Part shown: positions 1 through 7,712 of the stretch, in pieces | Layout of the letters: the number at the start of each line of letters is the position of its first letter | How positions within the stretch are numbered: the first letter of the stretch is position 1 | NCBI GenBank assembly: GCA_045633005.1 | Contig: JAZQXT010000001.1 | Span: 1-61,387 of the forward strand | Direction: 5' to 3' | DNA: 61,387 nucleotides | Source of the DNA: CAG-390 sp045633005 | GTDB taxonomy: Bacteria; Bacillota; Clostridia; Oscillospirales; CAG-272 | Program-made: the position numbers and the translations under genes | Notes under the pieces: generated by a model | Seen by the model: only the letters and a program-made list of their open reading frames with translations | Databases searched by the model: none | What the model was told of the DNA's origin: nothing

Positions 1-218
1 AGCTCGGTCAGCACCAAGCCGCTCTCGCACATAAAGCCTTCAAAATGACTTTTACCAAGATCGCTTGTGAGCGCATCGTTGATCTCGTTCTGATATTTTT
101 TTACCGTTTCATAAAGCTTGCGAAGCTGCTCTATACGGAATTTGACGGGGATGGTAGCTCCGCTTCTGTAATACGCTCGCTGTCTTTCAAGCAAATTCTG
201 TATTTCTTGGTTTGTCAT
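1..218 (-). CDS. Aldehyde dehydrogenase, N-terminal part (runs off left edge)
   Basis: Reading the complement from an ATG at 218 gives 72 codons that stay open to the window edge. The peptide has RSGATIPVKFRIEQL near residue 18 and DLGKSHFEGFMCE near residue 54. These are the conserved N-terminal segments of class-3-type NAD(P)-dependent aldehyde dehydrogenases, which oxidise aliphatic aldehydes to acids. The catalytic Cys and Glu lie outside the window. A GGAGAAG ribosome site precedes the ATG by about 7 bases, so the start is secure. The upstream region is shared with the divergent ClC gene. Substrate cannot be inferred. Confidence 0.85.
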   Translation of the reverse strand, partial: MTNQEIQNLLERQRAYYRSGATIPVKFRIEQLRKLYETVKKYQNEINDALTSDLGKSHFEGFMCESGLVLTE

Positions 219-369
219 TTGCTGCTTCTCCGATCTGCAATTTTGTAATAAAAGCCCCAAAAACAAGCTTGGCAATATATCTTCCTAAAAAGTTAGAATT
301 ATAACTATTGTAGTATATCACAAAGAAATCCAATCGTCAACAAACATCCGTTTATTTTTATTTATAATA

Positions 370-398
370 TTGCAAATATTAAACGTTTGTGCTATAAT
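370..398 (+). promoter_or_regulatory. Promoter of the ClC gene
   Basis: TTGCAA at 370-375, a 17-base spacer and TATAAT at 393-398. The predicted transcript start near 405 excludes the longer reading frame that begins at 370 and supports the ATG at 436. Confidence 0.75.
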
Positions 399-435
399 AT
401 GCAAATGTGATTTCAAAAACAGAATCAGGTATAAA

Positions 436-2037
436 ATGAAAAAATATCACTCTCATTATATCAAAAATCTTCTCATCCCCTGTCTTGTGTTCTCAACCAT
501 AACGGGAGTTATTTCATCGCTGTTCGTCGTTGCCTTCAAAATTGCCGCAAGCCACGTCGTAGAATTATCCGAAAAGATATACGAAAAGGTACAGCTTGAG
601 CCGCAGTTTCTCCCCTTGCTGATCGGCGGCGCGCTTCTTATGGGATTTATCGCAAGCCTTATAATAACGTTCTCGCACAGCTGTCGCGGCGGAGGTATGC
701 CCACGTCCATTGCGGCAATCCGCGGAATAGTAAATTTCAACTGGATAAAAAGTATTTTCTTTCTTCCCATTTCTGCACTCATCACGTTTCTTGTCGGTGT
801 TCCGCTTGGAACGGAAGGTCCTTGCGTGCAGATGGGTACTGCGATCGGTGACGGAGTTATTCACGCTGTCGGCGGCAAAAAATACAGAGGATGGCGGCGT
901 TATATGATGGTCGGCGGTGCCGCTTCGGGCTTTGCTCTCGCAACGGGCTCGCCCATAACCGCAGTAATGTTCTCTATGGAAGAACTGCACAAGACCATCT
1001 CTCCGCTTCTCTTTTCGGTCGTTTCCGTCTCCGTTATCGTCAGCCAATTGACGTCGCATCTTTTGTCTGCCTTGGGATTTGGCTCAACCAATCTTTTTGA
1101 AGCGAGCCTGCTCCCCGCGCTCCCCCTCAATCTGATATACGTGCCTATACTGATCGGACTTCTGTGCGGCGTATGCGCAATACTCTTTATCAAGCTCTAT
1201 AATCTCATAGATAATTTCGTAAGAAAAAAGCTTAAAGTCCTTTCCGTAAAGGTCAAGCTTCCCATTATTTTCGCGCTCGTCGCCCTCGTCGGGTTCTTCT
1301 TCTCGGAAATACTCGGCTCGGGACACCATCTTATAGAGCATCTTATCGGCGAGCATCGCCTTGAGACGGAAAACCTCTGGTATCTTCTTATCAGCTTTTT
1401 GATCATACGCGCCATTTTTATGATGGTATCAAATACCGCGGGAGTTACGGGCGGTATCTTCCTTCCCACCCTTGCTTTTGGTGCTATTTTGGGTACTATT
1501 TGCGCCGAGCTGTTTATAGTACTCAACGTTATAAGCGAAGAATACTACGCTCTTTTGGTCGTCGTCGGCATCGTGTCGTTTTTGGGCGCATCTATGCGCA
1601 TCCCCGTGACTGCGTGTCTGTTCGCGTTTGAAGCGCTCGGCGGCTTTAATAATATCCTTTTACTGACCGCCGCCGTTGCGGCCGCGTTTATCATGGTCGA
1701 GGTATCGGGACTTTCCGACTTCACAAGCACGGTCATAAAGGCAAGAGCGCACGAAATACATAAGGGCAAAATGCCCCACGTTATAGAAGTGCCGCTGACC
1801 GTACGCAAAGGCTCGTTTGTAATCGACAAGGACATCCGCGACGTTCTTTGGCCCGCCTCCTGCACGTTGCTGTCAATAGAGCGAGGGCCGAACAAAACGA
1901 ACAAGATAGGAATTGCCGAGGGGGATATCCTCACGGTGCATTATACGACCTACGATCCCGCGGAAACCGCCAACGAATTTGAAGTGCTGGTAGGAGACCA
2001 AGGCGAAGAGATCGACAAGATCATGCGCCCCGAATAA
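436..2037 (+). CDS. ClC-family chloride channel/antiporter with C-terminal RCK_C (TrkA-C) domain
   Basis: A 533-residue membrane protein with about ten hydrophobic segments. The ClC selectivity motifs are visible: RGGGMP (near residue 84, the GSGIP position), GTEGP (125-129) and GVTGGIFLP (about residue 345). The Glu in GTEGP is the gating glutamate of ClC exchangers, so H+/anion exchange is possible. The last ~80 residues (from about MPHVIEVPLTVRKGSFV) resemble a TrkA-C regulatory domain, a known ClC partner domain that may bind a ligand in the cytosol. The start at 436 was chosen because the promoter -10 lies at 393-398; the ribosome site is weak (CAGGT). The gene is monocistronic, with a strong terminator downstream. 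Confidence 0.9.
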   Translation: MKKYHSHYIKNLLIPCLVFSTITGVISSLFVVAFKIAASHVVELSEKIYEKVQLEPQFLPLLIGGALLMGFIASLIITFSHSCRGGGMPTSIAAIRGIVNFNWIKSIFFLPISALITFLVGVPLGTEGPCVQMGTAIGDGVIHAVGGKKYRGWRRYMMVGGAASGFALATGSPITAVMFSMEELHKTISPLLFSVVSVSVIVSQLTSHLLSALGFGSTNLFEASLLPALPLNLIYVPILIGLLCGVCAILFIKLYNLIDNFVRKKLKVLSVKVKLPIIFALVALVGFFFSEILGSGHHLIEHLIGEHRLETENLWYLLISFLIIRAIFMMVSNTAGVTGGIFLPTLAFGAILGTICAELFIVLNVISEEYYALLVVVGIVSFLGASMRIPVTACLFAFEALGGFNNILLLTAAVAAAFIMVEVSGLSDFTSTVIKARAHEIHKGKMPHVIEVPLTVRKGSFVIDKDIRDVLWPASCTLLSIERGPNKTNKIGIAEGDILTVHYTTYDPAETANEFEVLVGDQGEEIDKIMRPE

Positions 2038-2083
2038 GCTCAAGCGCTAAATTCAACTTTTAGCAGTTCCGTTATAAATACTT

Positions 2084-2133
2084 GAAACAAACAAGGGCAA
2101 TCCGAACTCATTCGGGTTGCCCTTGTTTGTTTC
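2084..2133. terminator. Strong bidirectional terminator
   Basis: A 23-base stem (GAAACAAACAAGGGCAATCC and on) with a 4-base loop lies between the converging ClC and P-loop genes. Stem ends rich in A and T serve both directions. Confidence 0.85.
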
Positions 2134-2181
2134 GTTGCAAGAAACACATTGTTTAAAAAAGACTCGTTCTTTTTTAAACCC

Positions 2182-2856
2182 TCACTTCGCAAGTCCAAAA
2201 TGCTTGGCGATCATGTCGCACACTTCCTCGCGCGTGTCCGCGCCGCCCGCCTCGCGCACGACGGTGAAAAAACCGCTGTTTGCGTACTCGTCGTAATGCT
2301 CCTTGCTGTTGATAAGCTCAAGCCCCCTGCGATAATTTGCCATTACCGCCGCGGGATCGTCACAGCTGTCGATCACGCCGAGCAAGAACTGCTTGTCGGG
2401 ATCGTCGCGGTCAAAAAACCTATCCACGCTCATGGACTGCGGCGAAAGCATAACCGCAACGTGATGGTAATCGGATATTTCCTTCAGCACGTCCACGGGA
2501 ATATTCGTGTCCACGATGACCCTTTTGTCCTGCGATATGGCGATCAGCTCCGCGACCTCAAATTCCGCCGCCTCGCGCCCGACGGCGTATATCCAACGCT
2601 CGTATTCCTCGGGCGTGCGCGTAACAAACTCGCGCCAATCGGTAAGGCTCTTGTTGTAGCAGAGGTCGGGGTGCGTTTCGGGCGTAGCCACGCGCTCGGA
2701 CACCGCCATGTGATAATTCTCGCCGCAACAGACCAATCCGTACTTGTCCGCAAGCATCCTTACCGTAGTGGACTTGCCCGCATACGCCGTGCCCGTGATG
2801 AAATAAACGTTTTTCAAGTAGTGCTTAAGCACGTTGTTTTCAATCTTCATTTTCAC
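2182..2856 (-). CDS. P-loop NTPase, kinase-like, unrecognised substrate
   Basis: A 224-residue protein with a Walker A motif GTAYAGKST at residues 22-30, so it binds ATP or GTP. The rest resembles small nucleoside/metabolite kinases in size and layout, with RVIVDTNIP as a possible Walker-B-like strand and a Lys/Arg-rich segment (VDRFFDRDDPDKQ) that could act as a lid. No family is recognised. It follows the nucleotidyltransferase gene by 6 bases, so the two are probably co-transcribed and may act on the same compound. There is no membrane segment or signal peptide; it should be cytosolic. It could equally be an antibiotic- or toxin-modifying kinase; the sequence does not decide. Confidence 0.75.
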   Translation of the reverse strand: MKMKIENNVLKHYLKNVYFITGTAYAGKSTTVRMLADKYGLVCCGENYHMAVSERVATPETHPDLCYNKSLTDWREFVTRTPEEYERWIYAVGREAAEFEVAELIAISQDKRVIVDTNIPVDVLKEISDYHHVAVMLSPQSMSVDRFFDRDDPDKQFLLGVIDSCDDPAAVMANYRRGLELINSKEHYDEYANSGFFTVVREAGGADTREEVCDMIAKHFGLAK

Positions 2857-2862
2857 ACCTTT

Positions 2863-3522
2863 TTAATTGCTTTGGGCTATCCACTTTTTCGCAAAGGCAA
2901 GTAAAGCTTCGGACATCCCAGAAAAGTCAACCGCGCCGCCGTTTTTCAAATCCAAAAAGGTTCTAACAATATCCCGCTCGTCGTCAGCGGCAACCGACAG
3001 CAATTCTTTTTGATGCTTTACGTATTTCCCCGTCTGCAAAAACACGATAGCCTGCACGACGAAAGAGGCGGATTTATACAGTCCGCGCAAAATTTCATCG
3101 CTCTTTTCGTGCAACATATTATGCACGCAGCCGTGGTAAATATTGCAAGCGCCGATCTTGATCGCTCGCTCCACAGCCGTTTCATCAATTACCGCAAGCA
3201 ATTCGTCAAGGCTTCCTTTGATGGGCGTTGTATCGTAATAAAACTGAAAAAGATCGGACGGCTCCCAATTAAAAAGCTCGTCCTTTCCCGAAAGAAAACC
3301 GCAGATACGCTCTCTGTGCGGCAAGGTGTCGAGCATTGCATTGTAGTCCCTAATATCCGCGGCGGACAGCTCGTTAAGTATCACAACAACGTCAATATCG
3401 CTCGTTTTCGTTGCTTCGCCGCGGCTATAACTCCCCTGCAAGCCCACGAACCACACGCGGCTTGCAAAAGTCTCGTTCAACTTCTGCAAGAAATCTTGCA
3501 TCCAAGCAGTAATATCTATCAC
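2863..3522 (-). CDS. Nucleotidyltransferase-fold protein (antibiotic NTase type)
   Basis: A 219-residue protein. The N-terminal part holds the minimal nucleotidyltransferase signature GSYSRGEATKTSDIDVVV: Gly-Ser at 30-31 and two metal-binding Asp at 42 and 44. This is the Pol-beta-like fold used by aminoglycoside nucleotidyltransferases and by toxin/antitoxin NTases. A helical C-terminal half follows (about residues 115-219). The start is taken as GTG at 3522 because AAGGTGAT lies just upstream; the longer in-frame ATG at 3591 would place the start inside the divergent GNAT promoter. It is the first gene of a two-gene unit with the P-loop protein. Substrate is unknown. Confidence 0.8.
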   Translation of the reverse strand: MIDITAWMQDFLQKLNETFASRVWFVGLQGSYSRGEATKTSDIDVVVILNELSAADIRDYNAMLDTLPHRERICGFLSGKDELFNWEPSDLFQFYYDTTPIKGSLDELLAVIDETAVERAIKIGACNIYHGCVHNMLHEKSDEILRGLYKSASFVVQAIVFLQTGKYVKHQKELLSVAADDERDIVRTFLDLKNGGAVDFSGMSEALLAFAKKWIAQSN

Positions 3523-3556
3523 TTTGATCACCTTTGTCAAACTTGAATTTTGATTA

Positions 3557-3585
3557 TTGACTTGTTGAAAAATCAATGGTATAAT
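3557..3585 (+). promoter_or_regulatory. Promoter of the GNAT gene leader
   Basis: TTGACT at 3557-3562, a 17-base spacer and a perfect TATAAT at 3580-3585. The transcript should start near 3592, leaving a leader of about 125 bases before the coding start at 3717. Confidence 0.85.
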
Positions 3586-3591
3586 AAACAC

Positions 3592-3716
3592 ATATAGAAT
3601 AATTCGTCACCGGAGGCTGTGTACCGTAGTACCGTAATGCCGGATTAGGTGTCGGGGTGAGCCTCGGTTATTGTATCACAATAGCCGGGACTCTATTTTT
3701 TATTTTGGAGGTAATT
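3592..3716 (+). promoter_or_regulatory. Leader RNA with transcription attenuator
   Basis: The leader contains a long hairpin at 3659-3693 (16 paired positions, one mismatch, loop ATC), followed at once by a U-rich tract at 3694-3706. This is a terminator placed before the gene. GAGGCT at 3613-3618 is complementary to AGCCTC at 3660-3665, the base of the terminator stem, so an alternative fold could prevent termination. A GGAGG at 3612-3616 is followed by a possible short reading frame (GTG at 3620, stop TAG at 3645-3647), which may be a leader peptide. Ribosome-sensed attenuation is inferred, not shown. Confidence 0.7.
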
Positions 3717-4271
3717 ATGAAAAACACGAAGGTTTCACTTTTACCGCTTGCGGCAGATGACCGCGAGCAATTTATCATTGACAATCAATGGGCGTTCAAG
3801 TACGGAGCATTGATGGAGTTTGGTGAGCGTGACGATCACGTAGACGGTGACGGAGAGATCATCTCACGCGCAACTATCGAGAGATGCATTGATGCTGTGC
3901 AAAGCGAGACCTACCGCATAATGCTTGACGGCAAAAAGGTCGGCGGCTTAATACTTACGATTGATAAAGAAACCCATCATAACCATTTGGATATTCTATT
4001 CGTACTGCCCGAAGCGCACAGCAAGGGCATCGGCTACGGTGCGTGGCAGGCGGTTGAAGCCCTGCATCCCGAAACGAGAGTTTGGGAAACCTGCACCCCG
4101 TATTTTGAAAAGCGCAATATCCACTTCTACGTGAACAAGTGCGGCTTTCAGATAGACCAATTCTGGTGTGAATATTTTCAGCCCGAGCACGAAACGCCCG
4201 AAGACGATAAGCACGATCCCAACGAGGGTCCCGATGAAATGTTCCGCTTTATTAAGGTGATGAAGCCGTAA
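3717..4271 (+). CDS. GNAT-family N-acetyltransferase under attenuator control
   Basis: A 184-residue protein with GNAT layout: central strand HHNHLDILFVLPEA followed by HSKGIGYGAW (the acetyl-CoA-binding Q/RxxGxG/A loop, about residues 100-110), then a C-terminal NIHFYVNKCGF strand-helix. The family transfers acetyl groups from acetyl-CoA to amines. The C-terminus has an acidic tail (EHETPEDDKHDPNEGPDE). The start at 3717 follows TTGGAGG; the longer frame from 3657 would begin inside the terminator hairpin. The strong promoter with an attenuated leader, and the nearby nucleotidyltransferase/P-loop pair, recall inducible antibiotic-resistance genes, but the acceptor substrate is unknown. Confidence 0.82.
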   Translation: MKNTKVSLLPLAADDREQFIIDNQWAFKYGALMEFGERDDHVDGDGEIISRATIERCIDAVQSETYRIMLDGKKVGGLILTIDKETHHNHLDILFVLPEAHSKGIGYGAWQAVEALHPETRVWETCTPYFEKRNIHFYVNKCGFQIDQFWCEYFQPEHETPEDDKHDPNEGPDEMFRFIKVMKP

Positions 4272-4274
4272 GCT

Positions 4275-5024
4275 TTACGGCGCGTAATCCTTAATAATTT
4301 CCATAATATCGCGCTCGTACACGTTCCCACCGAGAACGTTGCCGTTCGGCTCGAAGGACACGCACCGCACGTCGCGCGGGTCATCCGCGTACGGATTTTC
4401 GGGCAGATCGTCCGTAAAATACTCCGCGAGATATTCAAGTGCGTTTCCCTCGGGGAAAATGACGTTTCCCGCGCCCACGGGAATCTCCATATCGGCAAAG
4501 CCGTCGAGAATCTCCCACGTTTTTCTGTTGTACGGATTGTCGTCCGTCGCGCTCACAAGCCACGCGGGCGACAGGCGGAGCGGCACGCCGTTTTTCTTTG
4601 CTTCTGCGGCAAACCTCTTCACCACGTCAAGCGGTATCGTTTCCTGATGAAACGCATCCACCGACAAAAGCAGGTCGTTCACGCCGCACGCGGCAAGGCG
4701 CTCTGCGACCTCACAGATCTTATCGGCATTCTTTGAAAAATATCCGTTGGTAATCACCTGCCGCCGAGGAACGTTCAGTTCCTTGGCGGTTTTCATAATG
4801 GCGTAGACCGCATCCGTGTACAAAAGAGGCTCGCCGCCAAAGGTCATAACCGTTTTAATTTCATACTCCGCCGCTATCTTTCGCACCGCATCGGCGGCGA
4901 CGGCGGGATCTATCCGCTCGCCGCAGGACGTATGCTCCCCCTCGGAGCAGTGCTTGCACCGCCCCGTGCAAGCATAGGTCACGACGAACTCGATCTTGTT
5001 TAAATTTTTAAGGTATTGATTCAT
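4275..5024 (-). CDS. Radical SAM protein
   Basis: A 249-residue protein whose N-terminus carries YACTGRCKHC, a CxxxCxxC cluster-binding motif for the S-adenosylmethionine [4Fe-4S] cluster, followed by MTFGGEPLL (the GGE motif). The C-terminus has VRCVSFEPNGNVLGG, similar to a shortened SPASM/twitch region with few cysteines. The start at 5024 has GGAGGGAAT directly upstream; longer frames lack a site. It follows niaR by 37 bases on the same strand, so it may be read with the nad operon. The 3' end converges with the GNAT gene, 3 bases apart. Reaction and substrate are not identifiable. Confidence 0.85.
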   Translation of the reverse strand: MNQYLKNLNKIEFVVTYACTGRCKHCSEGEHTSCGERIDPAVAADAVRKIAAEYEIKTVMTFGGEPLLYTDAVYAIMKTAKELNVPRRQVITNGYFSKNADKICEVAERLAACGVNDLLLSVDAFHQETIPLDVVKRFAAEAKKNGVPLRLSPAWLVSATDDNPYNRKTWEILDGFADMEIPVGAGNVIFPEGNALEYLAEYFTDDLPENPYADDPRDVRCVSFEPNGNVLGGNVYERDIMEIIKDYAP

Positions 5025-5061
5025 ATTCCCTCCGTGTAAGCGGCGACGCCGCGCAACGAGA

Positions 5062-5574
5062 TCATATTTCGGGAACGATATAATTTCTTTCGTTGAGCGC
5101 GGCTTCGATGCGGTCAAGCACCGCCTCGCTTTCCGCGCGCACGGTGTGATAGTGATATCCGCCCGTTATGTGCATAAGCTCGCTCGACTGCCCCGTTCTT
5201 ACCCCCTCCATAAACTGCTTTACGTGCATAGGAGAAAAGATATTCAGCGGAGCTTCGATCTTTCCGTAAACCTTATGCCACACGAACACGTCGACCACCG
5301 TGCCGCCAAGAGATACGATACACGAAAGCTCGTCCTCGGTCTGCTCGGTAGTGTGCTTTAGCTTGAACACCCTCTCGGCAAGGGGCGTTTTCTGCATAAC
5401 GTAGCCCTGACTTGTCGAAAGTATCTCATATCCCGTTCCCTTAAGAACGGTAACGTCCTGCACGACGGTCTGGCGAGAAACGTTGAATTTCTGCGCAAGC
5501 TCACCGCCCGACACGGGCTCTTTGGATGACAAAAGCAAGTTTACGATCGCTTTTCTTCGTTCTGCTACTTTCAT
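5062..5574 (-). CDS. niaR: NiaR-type transcriptional repressor of NAD synthesis
   Basis: A 170-residue protein: an HTH_11 winged helix at about residues 6-60 (GGELAQKFNVSRQTVVQDV) followed by a 3H domain with its conserved histidines (KHTTEQ, VWHKVYG, GYHYHTV). NiaR proteins of this architecture repress NAD-synthesis and niacin-uptake genes when niacin is present, through metal-dependent ligand binding by the 3H domain. It is the fourth gene of nadA-nadB-nadC-niaR, 13 bases after nadC, so the repressor would be encoded in the operon it controls. The start has AAGGAG 5 bases upstream. Length is normal for the family. Confidence 0.93.
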   Translation of the reverse strand: MKVAERRKAIVNLLLSSKEPVSGGELAQKFNVSRQTVVQDVTVLKGTGYEILSTSQGYVMQKTPLAERVFKLKHTTEQTEDELSCIVSLGGTVVDVFVWHKVYGKIEAPLNIFSPMHVKQFMEGVRTGQSSELMHITGGYHYHTVRAESEAVLDRIEAALNERNYIVPEI

Positions 5575-5587
5575 AGCCGCTCCTTAC

Positions 5588-6439
5588 TTATACAGCGTGG
5601 AGATTCTTGAGCGAGAGGTCAAGGATGGGCGAGGAATGCGTCAGCGCACCGCTGGAAATGTAGTCCACGCCGATGTCGACAAGTCTTGCGACGTTCTCGC
5701 GCGTTACGTTTCCGCTGCATTCGGTCTCTGCCTTGCCGCGGCAAAGCTCGACCGCCGTTTTCATATCCTCAACGCTCATATTATCAAGCATAATGATGTC
5801 CGCTCCCGCTTCAAGCGCGTCCTTTAGCATATCAAGGTTTTCAACCTCTATCTCTATCTTGCGGACGAAGGGCGCGTATTCCTTTGCCATTCTGACGGCT
5901 TCCTTTACGCCGCCAGCCGCGCCGATGTGGTTGTCCTTAAGAAGGATTCCGTCGCTGAGGTTGTAGCGGTGGTTGTAGCCGCCGCCGACCTTGACGGAAT
6001 ATTTTTCAAAAATTCTCATATTGGGCGTGGTCTTTCTCGTGTCGAGAAGCTTCGTTTTCGTGCCTTTGAGCAGATCTGCTATCTCTCTTGTGTAGGTTGC
6101 AATACCGCTCATTCTCTGCAAATAGTTGAGCGCGGTCCTCTCGCCCGAAAGAAGCACGCGGATGTCACCGCGGACAAGACCTATCTTCTCGCCGTTTTTA
6201 ACGCTGTCGCCGTCCTTGCAATAGAAAACGACCTCGGTTTTATCGTCAAGAAGCTCAAAAACTCTCTTGAACACCTCAAGACCCGCTATTACGCCGTCCT
6301 GCTTGCAAATGAGGTCGACCTCGCCCGCCTGATAGCGCGGCATAACGGAATTGGTCGTGATGTCCTCGCTCGTGATATCCTCGCGCAGAGCCTGCAAAAT
6401 AAGCTCGTCTGCGTTCATTTTCATAGTAATATTATTCAT
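5588..6439 (-). CDS. nadC: Nicotinate-nucleotide pyrophosphorylase (quinolinate phosphoribosyltransferase)
   Basis: A 283-residue enzyme converting quinolinate and PRPP to nicotinate mononucleotide, the third step of de novo NAD synthesis. Family signatures are GERTALNYLQRMSGIAT, the phosphoribosyl/quinolinate-binding LLDTRKTTPNMR, VKVGGGYNHRYNLSDGIL with LKDNHI, and the barrel end ADIIMLDNMS. The length matches typical NadC. The start overlaps the end of nadB by 8 bases, with GGAGAG upstream, which suggests translational coupling. Confidence 0.96.
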   Translation of the reverse strand: MNNITMKMNADELILQALREDITSEDITTNSVMPRYQAGEVDLICKQDGVIAGLEVFKRVFELLDDKTEVVFYCKDGDSVKNGEKIGLVRGDIRVLLSGERTALNYLQRMSGIATYTREIADLLKGTKTKLLDTRKTTPNMRIFEKYSVKVGGGYNHRYNLSDGILLKDNHIGAAGGVKEAVRMAKEYAPFVRKIEIEVENLDMLKDALEAGADIIMLDNMSVEDMKTAVELCRGKAETECSGNVTRENVARLVDIGVDYISSGALTHSSPILDLSLKNLHAV

Positions 6440-7709
6440 GGCTCATTCTCTCCTTTTCGATCGCCGCAAGTACGGCGGCTTTATATTCTTCTTTATAGTT
6501 TGCGTATTTTGATGCGTCAACGGCTATTTCACCATCAGCAGTAAGCGCCGTGTATCCGTCCGCGATGTGGTGTGCGGCACGCTTTGCAAAAACAAGGCTT
6601 TCAAGCAACGAATTGCTTGCAAGTCGGTTTCTGCCGTGAACGCCGTTGCACGCCGTCTCGCCCGCCGCGTACAAGCGGTCCATCGAGGTCTTGCTGTATC
6701 TGTCAACGTCGATTCCGCCCATAAAATAGTGCTGGGACGGCACTACGGGTATCGGCTCCTTGGTCGCGTCGTAGCCCTCGTCAAGACAATGCTGATATAT
6801 GTTCGGGAAGTGCGTCCTTATCTCCTCCTCGGGAATGGGTGCCATCGAGAGCCAGACGTGCTTGCTTCCCTCTTTCTTCATCTCGGCAAAAATAGCGTTT
6901 GCTACCACGTCGCGCGGCAGAAGCTCGTTGACGAATCTCTCGCCCTTGGAATTGAGCAGGATAGCTCCCTCGCCACGCACCGACTCGGAAATGAGAAACT
7001 CGCGGCTTCCCTCCTTTTCGGTATAAAGCGTGGTGGGGTGTATCTGAATGTAATCAACGTGCTGTAGCTTGATGCCGTATTTGAGCGCGAGAGCAATAGC
7101 GTCGCCCGTCAGATGCTTGTAGTTCGTGGAATGCTCAAAAATACCGCCGATGCCGCCCGTGGCAAGCACGGTATAATCCGCCGCAATAGCGGAATACACA
7201 CCGTTTTCGTCGTGTCCGATAATACCGCGGCACTCGTTGCCCTCGCAAATAAGGTCGACCATCGTGTAATTTTCGATAATGGTAATATTCTCCCTCGCCC
7301 TTGCGGTCTCCAAGAGATGCGAGGTGATCTCCTTGCCCGTTTCGTCCTCGTGGAAAAGGATGCGCTGATGGGAATGCGCACCCTCGCGGGTATACACGAA
7401 TTCCTCGCCGTTCTTTTCAAACCTGACACCGTATGAAACGAGATCGGAAATTACCTCTTGCGAGGAATGTATCATTATATGTACTGAATCGGGATTATTC
7501 TCGTAATGTCCCGCCTTCATCGTGTCCTCGTAAAAGGAATCGTAGTCGCTTTCGTCGCGCAAAACGCAGATACCGCCCTGCGCAAGATAGGAATCGCTCC
7601 TACGCGCTTTATTCTTCGTTACTATTATTATACTCTTTTCTTTCGGCAAATTTAAGGCGCAATAAAGCCCCGCTACGCCGCTGCCGACAATTACAATATC
7701 CGTCCTCAT
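6432..7709 (-). CDS. nadB: L-aspartate oxidase
   Basis: A 425-residue FAD enzyme that oxidises L-aspartate to iminoaspartate, which NadA uses. The N-terminal dinucleotide-binding motif IVGSGVAGLYCAL (residues 7-19) and the SYLAQGGI segment are clear. The substrate-binding YIQIHPTTL and SESVRGEGAIL and the late HGRNRLASNSLLES motif of the succinate dehydrogenase/fumarate reductase flavoprotein family are present. It is shorter than the ~540-residue proteobacterial enzyme because the C-terminal helical domain is reduced, a form common in Firmicutes. It begins 3 bases after nadA ends, with GGAAGG upstream. Confidence 0.95.
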   Translation of the reverse strand: MRTDIVIVGSGVAGLYCALNLPKEKSIIIVTKNKARRSDSYLAQGGICVLRDESDYDSFYEDTMKAGHYENNPDSVHIMIHSSQEVISDLVSYGVRFEKNGEEFVYTREGAHSHQRILFHEDETGKEITSHLLETARARENITIIENYTMVDLICEGNECRGIIGHDENGVYSAIAADYTVLATGGIGGIFEHSTNYKHLTGDAIALALKYGIKLQHVDYIQIHPTTLYTEKEGSREFLISESVRGEGAILLNSKGERFVNELLPRDVVANAIFAEMKKEGSKHVWLSMAPIPEEEIRTHFPNIYQHCLDEGYDATKEPIPVVPSQHYFMGGIDVDRYSKTSMDRLYAAGETACNGVHGRNRLASNSLLESLVFAKRAAHHIADGYTALTADGEIAVDASKYANYKEEYKAAVLAAIEKERMSHE

Positions 7710-7712
7710 CTT

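Noticed and set aside
370..435. Extended N-terminus for the ClC protein from ATG at 370
   Set aside because: The promoter (370-398) would lie inside it, and transcription should start near 405.
2149..2904. Long plus-strand frame opposite the P-loop gene
   Set aside because: Shadow of the minus-strand gene, which has the Walker A motif and proper neighbours; the frame has no ribosome site and poor composition.
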